Source of the DNA: Coemansia sp. RSA 1200
Taxonomy: Eukaryota > Kickxellomycota > Kickxellomycetes > Kickxellales > Kickxellaceae
DNA length: 64,000 bases
Direction of reading: 5' to 3'
Assembly (NCBI GenBank): GCA_027578915.1
Contig: JANBTT010000066.1
Coordinates: 26,580 to 90,579 of the forward strand
In this document: one piece after another, positions 1 to 10,504 of the stretch
Numbering within the stretch: the stretch's first letter is position 1
Layout of the letters: each line of letters opens with the position of its first letter
Notes under the pieces: generated by a model
What the model was told of the DNA's origin: nothing
Database searches by the model: none
What the model saw: the letters and a program-made list of their open reading frames with translations, nothing else
Program-made: the position numbers and the translations under genes

Positions 1-357
1 TGCCCTATCCGCGCTGTTTCGTGTGAACTGGATACTCTCCTCGGCAATATCCAGGGGCCGACCAAGGTGCTGTACAAACAGATTGGAGGCAGCCTCGAAC
101 ACCTGGCCCAGCGATACCTGGAGCGTGGTGGCCAGGAGTTCCCAGTCAAAGGTCACCTCGTCCTGCTCCAGCTCTGCCAGTATGTCCTGCGGTCGGTCGG
201 GGCCTGGAAGCGATAGGAGACACCGCCACACCTGTTCCTCCAGGCTCCATTTTTCTGCTGCTTTTGCTAGTTGCGGGGGGTTGAAATCGGCTGGTCGTTT
301 GAACGGGTACCGGAGTATAATGTGCACCGGTCTCTCTTGTCTGCGATCAGTGTTCAT
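1..357 (-). CDS. ATG29: Atg29-like autophagy protein, N-terminal part (truncated by window edge)
   Basis: The first 119 codons read from the ATG at 357 towards position 1 without a stop, and the gene continues outside the window. The start of the protein (MNTDRRQERPVHIILRYPFK, then RPADF) is the conserved beginning of the Atg29 N-terminal domain: a beta strand carrying V-H-I-I-L-R, then a proline-rich P-F-K-R-P turn, then 'KWSLEEQVWRCL' and a two-helix segment ending in 'FVQHLGRPLDI'. Atg29 is a fungal partner of Atg17 and Atg31 in the scaffold that starts autophagosome formation. The opposite-strand frame over this stretch has no recognisable domain. The identification rests on pattern recognition of a short domain; the disordered C-terminal half expected of the family cannot be seen. 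Confidence 0.7.
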   Translation of the reverse strand, partial: MNTDRRQERPVHIILRYPFKRPADFNPPQLAKAAEKWSLEEQVWRCLLSLPGPDRPQDILAELEQDEVTFDWELLATTLQVSLGQVFEAASNLFVQHLGRPLDIAEESIQFTRNSADRA

Positions 358-671
358 GGTGTGTAAAAACAACGGTGGTAATGATAGTGTACAAGAAGAT
401 GGATATATAAATGCTAATATAAAACAGGGGAGGGGAAGGAAGGATGAATAATACTAAGGTTCCTTGCTTGTTTCTTTTAAAAGGCTGGCTAAACACAAAA
501 GCAAAAAGGGATGATGCATACATACATTGTTGGAAAATGCTCAATCTTTTTTCTTTTATCCACAACGCATTGTCTGTTGATGGTTGTGGGGACAGGGCAT
601 AACCAATATTCTTTTATTTGGACATGGGGGTAGTTTAGTTGTCTTCCATAGCAAAGCATCTCCTCTTTTCT
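358..671. other. Intergenic: ATG29 upstream region and b561 gene 3' end
   Basis: AT-rich spacer with short purine runs (423-442, gggg/gagg/aagg). It should hold the ATG29 promoter and the 3' untranslated region of the cytochrome b561-like gene. No gene seen. Confidence 0.5.
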
Positions 672-1859
672 TCACTTGAATCCAAACTTCGCCCTGTCTA
701 TCGGCACTAGAACACCAACCATCAGGCCAACAAACACGAGCCCCCAGATCCAGTTGCTGACGAGACCACCCGCTTTCTGTCCGTCAGCCGAGACCCACTG
801 CCGGCTGTGGATGCCAAGCCAGGCACTCAGCCAAAGGAAGAACAGAACAACGTAGCCAGCCGCCCTGTGGTACTTTTTCAAGTAGTGTTTGGGCTGGCCA
901 CCAGCTCTCGTTGGCAACGACGAGAACCGCACGTACGTGCCAAAGACCAGTTGGCCCAGAAAGAGAAAAACAGCCAGCTTCCCAACACACGCATGGCTGC
1001 TGGAGGACGTTGAGCTACCATTAGTGGTTTCCAGCAATGCTGTTGCTCCTTTTTCTTCTTGCGGTGGGTGGTCTCTGGCAATGAGCATCCTCCGCTTAAA
1101 GTAGATGCATTCGCCGACTCCCACAACACCAGCAGTGGCCGAGAGACAGTGCAAGGTAATGTGGACAATGTGGAGGATGCGTTTTCGGTGCGGCGGAATT
1201 GGCCACTCGGACACCTGCAGCACGGCGATTGCCTCGACAGACAGTACGAGCATGGCGGCCATGATAAGCGGGTGCCAGAATACCGGCGTCATTGGCCTGG
1301 ATCGGACATCCGCGCCAAGCGCAACCACGAAGAGCAGCAGCATGGCTTGCGTTAGACCAAACATGACGGACTTTGTGGTAATAGCAGTGGCTGTACTGTT
1401 GGTCTGCCGACCGCAGCAGCCGTGCTTCAGAGGCCCGTTGTAATCGTCTGCTGCTGGCGAGACCAGACGGCCCTCGCTGCTGCTGCTCTCGCTGCTGCCA
1501 GCAGTATAGCCGGACACCAATGCGCATATGTGGTCGTCGGTGGTGTGGCGATGGTGGAACTTCAGTTGCCGCTCGGCTGCCGACCGCTCCTCGTCAACAA
1601 GGAAGCCATCGGTGTTGTCGTCATCGGCTGTGTGGCGCTGCACGTGGCAGACCGGCGGCACCTGCTGCAGCGGGATGATTTGTGCGCTGCATTCGGCTGT
1701 GGTGTCGGCAATCACACCGCTGGATGCCGGCTGGATCGGTGGCGAGCACAGCAGCATGGCTCGCTGCTCGTGTCTCTTGTTGCTGACTATCTTTGTTATC
1801 CAGTTCCTCGAGTGACGTATTTCGTCGATAACCGTCTGCATCCCGCCTGTGTTTGCCAT
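672..1859 (-). CDS. Cytochrome b561-family transmembrane protein
   Basis: A 395-residue protein with a soluble, Ser- and Cys-containing N-terminal half (1-160) and about six hydrophobic segments in the rest. The b561 core is visible: H196 in 'FWHPLIM', the cluster H230/H233/H237 in 'ILHIVHITLH', H289 in 'SSSHACVGK' just before 'LGQLVFGTYVRF', and H331 in 'KYHRAAGYVV'. This spacing of four heme-ligating histidines on four consecutive helices is typical of eukaryotic b561 domains (CYB561D type), which move electrons across endomembranes using ascorbate or a related donor. No DOMON or ferric-reductase domain is attached. The long N-terminal extension is not family-typical and its start is less certain than the core. 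Divergently oriented from the BK-like channel gene. Confidence 0.8.
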   Translation of the reverse strand: MANTGGMQTVIDEIRHSRNWITKIVSNKRHEQRAMLLCSPPIQPASSGVIADTTAECSAQIIPLQQVPPVCHVQRHTADDDNTDGFLVDEERSAAERQLKFHHRHTTDDHICALVSGYTAGSSESSSSEGRLVSPAADDYNGPLKHGCCGRQTNSTATAITTKSVMFGLTQAMLLLFVVALGADVRSRPMTPVFWHPLIMAAMLVLSVEAIAVLQVSEWPIPPHRKRILHIVHITLHCLSATAGVVGVGECIYFKRRMLIARDHPPQEEKGATALLETTNGSSTSSSSHACVGKLAVFLFLGQLVFGTYVRFSSLPTRAGGQPKHYLKKYHRAAGYVVLFFLWLSAWLGIHSRQWVSADGQKAGGLVSNWIWGLVFVGLMVGVLVPIDRAKFGFK

Positions 1860-3165
1860 TTAGTTGTTTGTATGGTGTTGGTGTTGTTGTCTGCGTTATA
1901 CACCCCCACTTTTCTAAGCGCAAATTAAAGCCGACTTGGTCATAAACAATATTGCTAAAAATAATTCGGACGCATGAATAGAAAAGTATCTTTTTGTTCT
2001 AATAGTCCATTTTTTCCATTCGAACACATGAACTCTGAACAAGCCATTGTGAGGGAAAAGTTGTATCATGTATCTCTGCGTTCTCCGCAAATGACCTTAC
2101 ATGCAGAAACATCAGAGAGCCCCCATTTTGTGTTCTACTGCTCACTTTCTCAGTTTTTAATTGTGCGAGCATGTATTATGCAATTGATACATCTGCAGGG
2201 AAACTTTTTGTTTCCTATTTGGATAGAATAAATATTCTAAAGGGGAAAAGAAAATATGGCGATAAAGCATTTCGTTTTATTATTTTTTTTTGCATGTAAG
2301 CAAAACCTGTGGAGACGATGGGCGCAGTAAAAAGAAAGGAAAGGATTTGCACGCCCGACATGTAGAGCAGTAAGGCGTACGGGAATATAAATGTAAAATA
2401 TTCAAAGTCATGTAGAATTTCGGGTGGAGAACAAGTGAATAAATCCTCCCCCCCCCATTACTAACAACGTCGTCCGCCATCCGCCATCCGCGTTCATTTT
2501 CCACCTTTTTTGGTTTATTTCCTTACCAACCCACATGTATACCGCACATCATGGACGCAAGTAGGTGTGGTGTTATCATAGTGGTATTGTGACCTGTGCA
2601 CATGTTCGATTCGCGTATTTGTTTTTTTTTTTTCTCATTCATCGTTCCATTGTTTTATTCTTTCTATATTGTAAGCACATGTTTTTTCTTTCCCTTCTCT
2701 TCTATCTTTTGACCAGCAACCGGCGGTATCAAGTGGATGGGCTCCGTGTGTGCGTGTGGGTCTGGGATTTCTACTATGGTCATGTTTTTTTTTTTTGAAA
2801 TCATCATTTCCTTTTTATTCTTCTCCCGGCTATTCGACATGTGTTGCGGAAAATGAACCACCGAATGTGAATGAATAAAGCTTTACCCGGTAAATAACAG
2901 TTTAAATAAAAGGAGGATGTGGTCGCTTAATATTTTGTAAGTTTTCCGTTTCCTTTTTCACTATTACTTTCTTTTACTTTAAACCGCATATATAGACCTA
3001 TCCCATGCATTGTGTTGAATTTACTTTACATTCTCTCATTTATTGTTATTGCACTGCATATATCATCTAAACACACTCACGCAAAGCAACATTCCTATCG
3101 CTCTCCCTATAGACACTTGTAACATTTCCTCCTTCTCTGTTTCAGCAAAAAAAAAAAAAAACAAA
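1860..3165. other. Intergenic, divergent promoter region (b561 / BK-like channel)
   Basis: About 1.3 kb of AT-rich DNA between two divergent genes. It contains several T-rich and A-rich runs (for example 2280-2291 and 2787-2798) and no open frame with coding character. A pyrimidine-rich stretch ending in 'ttcag' (3121-3145) just before the channel start could be the end of a leader intron. Confidence 0.5.
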
Positions 3166-6100
3166 ATGTCGGAGCTGGCCACATTTGTCAGCATCGACAA
3201 CATAGTCAACAGCTGGCGGCAACGGCTCCTTTTCTTCATCGACACCACGGTGTGGGGGCGGATCTGGGACACCGTGGATTTTGCGCTGAACGCGGCGATC
3301 TGCATCGTATACGTGGTCAACACAACGGTGGTGGACGGAAGGAACGAGCCGCTGCGGATCCCCGCGGCCAACCGCGCTGTCGAGTTCCTGGTGGCCGTGG
3401 TGTTCCTGGCCCAGTATATCGCCCGCTACGTGGTCATCAATGCCAACCACAGGGCGTTTGAGCATCTCGTGGTCTTCTTCGCCTTCGTGTCTCCGATCAC
3501 CGCCTTCGCCATGAGCATGCATAGCGCGACCGTCAGAGACAGCTACATGAGTGCTGGAGTCATGGTAAGTGAATGAAATGGAGATTATGCCGTGCTTTAT
3601 TTTTTTTCTATTCTATTTAACCACTCTGCTACACGAACAATCAAGCGCCGTGCTTAAATGCATATCAAATCTACAGTACTTCCCCGTTTGTAGGCTATAT
3701 TCTACCCAGCGCGGTTCCTCCGGCTGCACTACGCCGTCAAGAGGCAGCTGGCTATGCTCGCGTCGTCGGCCAGATGGCTGCGGTTGACGCTCATCCGACG
3801 CGAGGCAGCATCGCTTGGAAGCGACATAGTTGTGGCCATCCTGTTCTTTGCCAGCGTTGTCCACTCGGGCATCTACTGGTACTCGCAGAACAATGACATC
3901 GCGTTCAACGGGTTTGACTTTTTGGACGCGATATACTTTATCTCAAGTAAGCTTAGCCACGCGATACCCGGAACTCATGTAACAATAAAAAAAAACAGAA
4001 GGTGTCCTTGTGCTACTAAACAATAGTCACTCCAATTGTTCTTCCTGTAGTGAGCGCCCTCGGGTCCGACGACTCGATCCCACGCAGCATGTTCTCGGAA
4101 CTCATCTCGATGGCCATCGTCGGACTGATCGCATTCGCGGTGCCCTCGCGGGTGACCCGGCTGGTCGACCTGGCCATCAAAACATCCGCGTACACGAAAA
4201 CAATAGCACTGCCGGCAGCGTCCCGCCACGCACTGGTGTGTGGAGCAATCGAGCTGGAGTCTATCCGCCAGTTCCTCCACGAGTTCTTCAACTCCGACCA
4301 CGGTCCCAATATCTTCAAAACCACTATCGTTGTTCTGCACCCCGACGAACCCACCCTCGAGATGAAGGCGCTTTTGCAGGACCCTGCGTACGCGAACAGG
4401 GTGTTCTATGTGAAAGGGTACGAGCTTCTTTGTTGTTGTTGTTGTTGTTGTTGTGGATATGTGAGGCTACTTTAAATCCTATGTGCTAATGCTTTTTTCC
4501 TTCTCCTTTTTCTTTCTATCCATGCTTAGGCGTGCAACGAGCTTCAAGGCCCTAAAGAGAGCGCGCGTGGATCTGGCATCGTGCGTGTACATCCTGTCGC
4601 GCAAGTACAGTCGCGGGACGGGGATCGAGGAGGACGCAGAGACCGTGCTAATAGCATTATCGCTAAGCGCATTCAACTCGTCCTCCTCATCATCCTCTTC
4701 TCAGTCACAACCATCGTCATCGCCATCGTTGTCGCTGTACGGAGGCGGAACAGAGAAACACCACAACCACCAGGGGGCGGACTCGATGGTGCATCAGCCA
4801 AAGTTCCAGGTGTTTGCTCAGACTATACTCCCCGGAAGCATGTCGCATATGAGCTACTTGCAAACATCCAGAGTGCTCTGTGTGGATGAGATGAGGATGG
4901 GCATTATGGCGCAGAACTCGGCTACCCCCGGTTTCGCCACTCTGGCTTTCATGCTCTCGAAGACCGTCGGCGATCATAGTGGCTGGGACCTCACCGGCGT
5001 GTTTGCCGAATCGTTGGCGCAATCAGAAGGTAAGCTTATTATCCGAGTACCATCTTACTTGCACTGCTGTATAACGTGTTTATTTTTTTGCAGGGGAAGA
5101 GCTGGCTCCTAATCTAGTAACAGCACACCTAATCTACTTTCCAATGTTGCAGACAATGAGATCTTGATCTGTAGATGACGGCTGGATCAAGACATACATG
5201 CACGGGATCAGCCAAGAGATATACCAAGCGCACGTGCCAAGCTCGCTAGCCGGGAAATCGTTCTTCAAGGCCACGCGGTACTTTTACCGGTGCCACGGCC
5301 TGCTGATATTCGGGGTGGGCAGCCTATCAAGCAACAAGGCAGCACCGCACAAACAAACGATGGGGCTCCATCCATCGTTGGAACCCCCGGGCTCCAACTA
5401 CTACTACCAGGTGGTACTGTCGCCGCGGAACTACGTGCTGCAGAAACATGACATGCTGTTCGCTATCTCCACCGATATCCAGTCGGTGCTCGATGCGATG
5501 ATGTACTCGGAACGAGTGTCGATCCGGAGCACACGCATCAGACGGCTGAGTAGGCAGGGGCCGGACAAGGCCGATGATTGTGCTGGTAAGAGCGGCAAGG
5601 TGGATGATGCCGATGCTGATATTGATGCTGGGGCCACCACGCCCGAAGTGGATAGTACCGGTGCAATCGAGCACCAGACAACAGCAGCAACAGCCACAAC
5701 ACCTGGCGGATCGCCGTTCTCTGCATGGTTCAGTCTGTTCAGCATGCTTGGTGGTGGCGGGGGAACAGCGGTTGGTGCGCACAGACAACCGGCAGCAGAC
5801 TATCTTACCCGTCCAGCCGTCCCACCACAACAACAGCAGCAGCAATACCAGTTCCAGCAGCAGCAGGTGGGGAGCCCGCGGAGAATGGTTGTCAGAACAC
5901 CGGGTGGCGGCAGCAGAAGGAGCAGCCGCGGCAGACAGCCGAATTACCTGAGCGATAGCGATAGTTCCTATTTCTCACCAGCACACAACAAGAACAACAT
6001 GGCACGGGGGAGCGACACCGACACAGCAGAGGCAGAAGCAGCCGTTGCCACCTCTGCTGTTGTTGCCACCGACCGGATACGTATCAGAAGAGCGGCAAGA

Positions 6101-7372
6101 CGTCGCAATGTGGTTCCCGAAACCACAACCAACCACATCGTCGTCTGCGACGCAAGCGACGTATTTCCACGCAACATCGAGCTCCTGGTTCAGGCGCTGA
6201 AGAACGCATTCGAGGACGACGATCTGGCAGTGGTGATCCTGTCGCCCGGCGAAATCGACAACGAGCGCAGCAAAGCCATGTTCCGCGATTTCACGAACCT
6301 GTACCTGGTGCGCGGAACGCCGCTATCGCAGCCAGACCTGCGACGCACGCGTATCGAGTGCGCGCAGCGGGCAATCGTGTTGGGAAATAGCAGTGTCCGC
6401 CAAACGACAACACCGGCAGCGGCAGCAGCAGCATCAACAACGGCAATGGGAGCAGCGGACGCGGCAGCAGGCGGGGACTCAACGGCCGACTCCGCTGCCA
6501 TTCTGGCCAACATGAATATCCAGTCAGTGTGCGGCGGCCAATTCTTCGTCACCACCGAGTTGCTGGACATCGAGAGCATCCGGTACCTGGACCACACGCA
6601 GCTGCTGGGCGACCCGCTTCTGAAGCGCACATTCATGGGCGGCCACATCTTCATGCCATCGATGACCGACACCGCGCTGTGCCAATGCTACTTCAGCTCC
6701 CACATCCTCGACGTGTTGCGACACCTGACATTCAGCCACGTGCCCAGCAACAACAACAGCAACAGCAGCAGCAGCAGCAGAAGCAGAGGCAGCGGAAGCA
6801 GCAGCAGCAACCACGGTATCCACGCAACAACAGCTAGCACACCAAGGTCACGGGAGGAGGCAGACGCAATCGTTGGCTTCAAACCAGGTAAACTCAGTCT
6901 CCTGCACGTGCCAGCCAGATTCGTCGGCAAGCGCTACGACACGCTGGTTCTGACGCTGATGAAGCAGCATGCGGCGGTGCCGCTTGGCCTGTACCGTATC
7001 GTCAGCCATCGTGGCCAGGCGTTTGCTGCCGTCCTGTGCAATCCGCCCCCGTATCTCCCGCTGCTGCCGTCAGACGCCGTCTACTTGCTGGGCCCCGATA
7101 TCCGTGGTTGGTCGCACTACGCAGATGCCCTGCGCGCACTTCATATCGCCACGCCGCCTGCTGCTGCTGCCGCTGCTGCCACCGCTGCCTCTGCGTCATC
7201 GCAGTCGCGTCACACAGTGTACTCCCACAACACAGACCTCGTCGCTGCCGCCAAAAGCGCCGTCCGATTCTGCGACGACACCAATGCCGATGCTGGTGCC
7301 GACGCTGATGCCAGCGACGATGCTGCTGTCGACCACGCCTCCGCCCCAGCACAATCCGTGCTTCGTCCGTGA
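3166..7372 (+). CDS. BK/Slo-type (calcium-activated potassium channel-like) protein, five exons
   Basis: Proposed exons 3166-3564, 3694-3946, 4051-4417, 4530-5029 and 5175-7372 have matching phases and consensus GT...AG borders, giving 1238 residues. Transmembrane segments occupy roughly the first 250 residues, including an S4-like stretch 'ARFLRLHYAVKR'. RCK1 begins 'HALVCGAIELESIRQFLHEFF', closely following Slo1. It goes on through 'VDLASCVYILSRKY' and an 'EDAETVLIALSL' segment to 'WDLTGVFAESLAQ' and 'YMHGISQEIYQAHVPSSLAGKSF'. RCK2 follows with 'NHIVVCDASDVFP', 'VRGTPLSQPDLRRTRIECAQRAIVLGN', 'ILANMNIQSV' and a C-terminal 'LPSDAVYLLGP'. Two features are abnormal: the pore filter (residues about 218-226) reads M-S-A-L-G-S-D-D-S instead of the TVGYGD type, and no Asp-rich calcium bowl is present after 'YLDHTQLL'. 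Poly-Q, poly-S and poly-A inserts interrupt both RCK domains. Confidence 0.85.
4431..4454 (+). repeat. (GTT)n microsatellite in intron 3 of the channel gene
   Basis: About eight uninterrupted copies of GTT lie just after the intron's 5' splice site (intron 4418-4529). Confidence 0.9.
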
Positions 7373-7479
7373 TTTCCACTACTTGATAATGTCTCCTCTC
7401 TCAATGCCATGCGTCAGCCCGTTTATTGTGTTAGGATGCTAATGAAAATGCACTGAATGACGGCTGGCTGGCTGACCGG

Positions 7480-10093
7480 CTACGCGCCTGGAGCACCAGG
7501 CGCCTGCTGCGTCTTCCTGCGCGCAACAAACGGATGCGCCAGCGCCTCTTCAGCGGTGATCCGGCGCTCGGGATTGAGCGTAAGCATGCGGCGGAGCAGA
7601 TCAAAGGCGTCGGGCGGGATGCACGGATATCCGTCGGTGTTATACGCCTTGGCCAGGCTCTCGAAGCGAATCCCGCGGTCCTTGACGGTTGGGATGTTAG
7701 TCAGGAAGGTGCGGCTCAGCTCGGCCGACACGCGCTCCATCTCGAGCCGGCCAAACAGAACCGAAATCTCCAGAAGCGCCTCGGTGTCGTCGATCGACTG
7801 GAAGAACGGAAACCGGCGGGTCAGAAAACATAGCAGAATCACGCCCACCGACCACACATCAATGGCCACAGACTGATGCGGCACCTTCAGAAGCACCTCA
7901 GGTGCGCGGAATCCGCGCGTGCCGGCTCGGTTGGCGCGCAACCCGGGACGCGTGTCCTTGCGCGGCACGCCCGGCCGGCCCCGCTGGTCAACGCTGCGAA
8001 ACAGCCGCATTGCCGTCGATGAGTCCATCTGCAGCGCATGCCGCGACCGCAGCCGACTCGCCTCCTGGTCGTTCTCGCGCTCCGCCAGCCCAAAGTCAAC
8101 CAGCACACCGTGACGCCGCCGCACGTCGTAGAGGAAGTTGGACGGCTTGATATCGCGATGCATGATTCCCTTCGAGTGCGCGTACTGCAGCCCGCTCATC
8201 AGCGATGCAAAGTACCACCGCATCTCGTCCACCGGAAGATCAAGGTAGAACCGTCGGAAATCGTCGTTGCGGAAGTACGGCAGCACTACCACCACCTGGT
8301 CCTCCCGCCGCATCGCCGTCACCAGCGGCGCAATAAACTTGCTGCCCTTCAAATCGTCCAGAATGCTGATCTCATTGGCTATGCGTTTCGGCGAGCTCGT
8401 CACGTAGATCTTCTTAATCGCCACCACACGCGCCCGCCGCCTGAATCCCGCCGACTCGCCGCGCTGCCGTCTGCCGCCGCGCATACCGCGAGGACCCTCC
8501 TCCGCCCTGCCAATACCAATGTCAATGTCATTGTCGCTGGTCTCTTCTCCGCTTGCCAGCAGCGTGTCCGACGAGTCCAGGCTGCGCGCCTCGTCCCTGA
8601 ATATCATCGTCCAGCTGCTGTTCTCATACTTTTCGTGCTGCAGATCAATTGCCTTGTACACTGTGCTGAATGTGCCCTCGCCAATCTTTCCCAGAAGCCG
8701 GTACTGCTCCGCCAGCCCCGGGATCAGCTGCTCCAGCTCGCCCATCTCCTCCACTGTGTCTTCTACATCGCAGTCCCGTGTTTCCTCAAGATACTCGTCG
8801 TCTTCGTCTTCGCCGTCATCATCTTCATCTTCGTTGCCTTCTTCCTCACCTTCTTCTTCGTCCGAACCGCTGTTGTTCGCGTTGTTTCCTACCATGCCAT
8901 CGTCGGCCTCTTGTTCGTTGTTGCTGCCGTTCTTGTCCTGGTTGGCGGCGGATCCGCCCGAGATGCCTCCGTCGCCCTGTTCGCTGCCATTCCTTTCCCT
9001 GCCACCACCATCCACAATCCTCTTGCTCTTCTTCTCGACCTCGTCTCCGCCACCAGAACAGGCCTTGTCGCCGTTGCTTGTCCCAAATCCAAATCCAAGC
9101 ACACGCGTATGCGGCGCAGCCAATGCACTGCCGCCATACTCGGCATAATTCAGACCCGCCTGCTGCTGCTGCTGCTGCTGCTCTTGCTGGTATTGATAAT
9201 GGTGATGTTTGTCACTTGAATTGCTGCGCCTCGGACTCGCATTGCTCCCGCAGGCGGTTTCAGCAGTTCCAGCGGTCTCCACACTATGACTATCGTCGTT
9301 ATCATCGGCCACAACAAACGCGTCTTTGATGTTTTCCGCAAGCAAACTGGTTTCAGTAGAAATCTGCGGACGGCAATGCTGCGCAGCGTGTGCCAAAACG
9401 CTCCTTGGCTGCAGAATCTCCCGACCATGGTATCCATATCCGTTTTCCACAAACGTTCTCGCTGCATCGTCCTCCCCGTCGTTGTCTCCTGTGTGTGTGG
9501 GAATGGCAGTGTCATCTATTCTATCTTCTCTGGATGCGTATTGCTGCGATACAATGTGATCACCACGATTGGGTTTTGCTACAGATACAGCTCCTCCATT
9601 ACCATCGTCTGCGGCTGGTAGATACTCGACTATAATACGCAATAAAACATGATCATTAAAGTGGTACAAGACAAAAGAAAAAAGGTTCCGGATCACGATA
9701 CCGAAAAAATGAAACAATCGAAACAAAAAGAAAAGTGATTTGTAATTAGTGATATGAATGAAATAAATCAAGCCCTTCCCTTCAATCATCAATGCCACCC
9801 GACAAGCTTCAACAGATAAATCACAGCTTGAAGTCAAACAGAAACCCATCAACAACATGTATGCCACACTTACTTCCTCCACTCAATGCCGATCCTGCGT
9901 ATATGCTATCAATTGATCCGCCATAGACCGATGGTCTTGGGCGTTTAGGCGCAGGCTGTACAATTGGAATTCCTTCGGGAGTCAGCAACAGTATCGGTCG
10001 TTTGATAGACTCGCCACTCTCCTGGCTTCCTCCAGCGCTGGCGCTTTTGTTACAACGCGTGTCAGCATTGGTATTGCTGTTCAACGTGTACAT
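7480..10093 (-). CDS. CDC7: Cdc7 kinase (DDK catalytic subunit), two exons
   Basis: Exon 1 is 10093-9874 and exon 2 is 9629-7480, with a 244-bp intron (donor GTAAGT, acceptor TATTATAG) and matched phase, giving 789 residues. Kinase landmarks in spliced numbering: glycine loop GEGTFSTV at about 390, lysine in 'VVAIKKIYVTSSPKRIANEI' at about 479, catalytic loop HRDIKPSNFLYD at about 564, DFG at about 585, and 'GTRGFRAPEVL' in the activation segment. The 'TSSPKRIANE' and 'DDFRRFY' motifs are characteristic of Cdc7/Hsk1, which phosphorylates the MCM helicase with its partner Dbf4 to fire origins. An N-terminal region of about 380 residues is disordered, with poly-Q and a long Asp/Glu block (about 329-352). 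A stretch of about 70 residues separates strands beta2 and beta3 of the N-lobe. Reading exon 2 upstream without splicing gives an implausible hydrophobic N-terminus, which supports the intron. Confidence 0.9.
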
Positions 10094-10504
10094 GTGGAAA
10101 TGAAATGCAGATAATTGAGAATAAAAATTTCTATTTTTTGTTTATTATGAACAAGACGGTGCAACGCGTTCTGTTGGCTTTTTTCTGGTGCCCTTGCGTG
10201 TGTGTTGCTGGCAATAGAGTTATGAGCGAGCAAACTGCTAGCATATATAAAAGTAAAAAGGCTGGTTGAATATGAACGTCTTGAATAAAGAAACAAAAGA
10301 GGTAGAAAAAAGGAATAAAACAAACTTGGCTAAAGTGAAGAGAGAGAGGCATGAAATAGAGAAAAAAGGAAAGTAGAATAATAAAATAAACAATAAAAAA
10401 ACACGATCTATACCATTTCCCCTTCCCCCTTTAATATTATTTTCTTTTGCACCAGTCTTGCGTTTCTCTTAGAATCCGGATGTCAGAGTTTTTCTCTTTT
10501 GTTT
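10094..10504. other. Intergenic: CDC7 upstream region / RING gene 3' end
   Basis: AT-rich, A-rich on the plus strand (10290-10400). No gene seen; a reading frame over 10081-10323 on the minus strand is in the CDC7 leader and lacks coding character. Confidence 0.5.

Noticed and set aside
23..451. 142-codon plus-strand frame at the window start
   Set aside because: Opposite strand of the Atg29-like N-terminus, which has clear domain character; the plus frame has none.
4581..4889. Alternative frame through the channel's fourth exon with a hydrophobic stretch
   Set aside because: The phase-matched exon chain follows Slo1 RCK sequence; the other frame does not.
5090..5115. Possible extra micro-exon within intron 4 of the channel gene
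   Set aside because: It would introduce an in-frame stop; one intron from 5030 to 5174 joins cleanly (E|DDGWIKTYMHG).
8038..9219. 393-codon plus-strand frame over CDC7
   Set aside because: Antisense to a kinase with complete motifs; composition is that of a GC-rich mirror frame.
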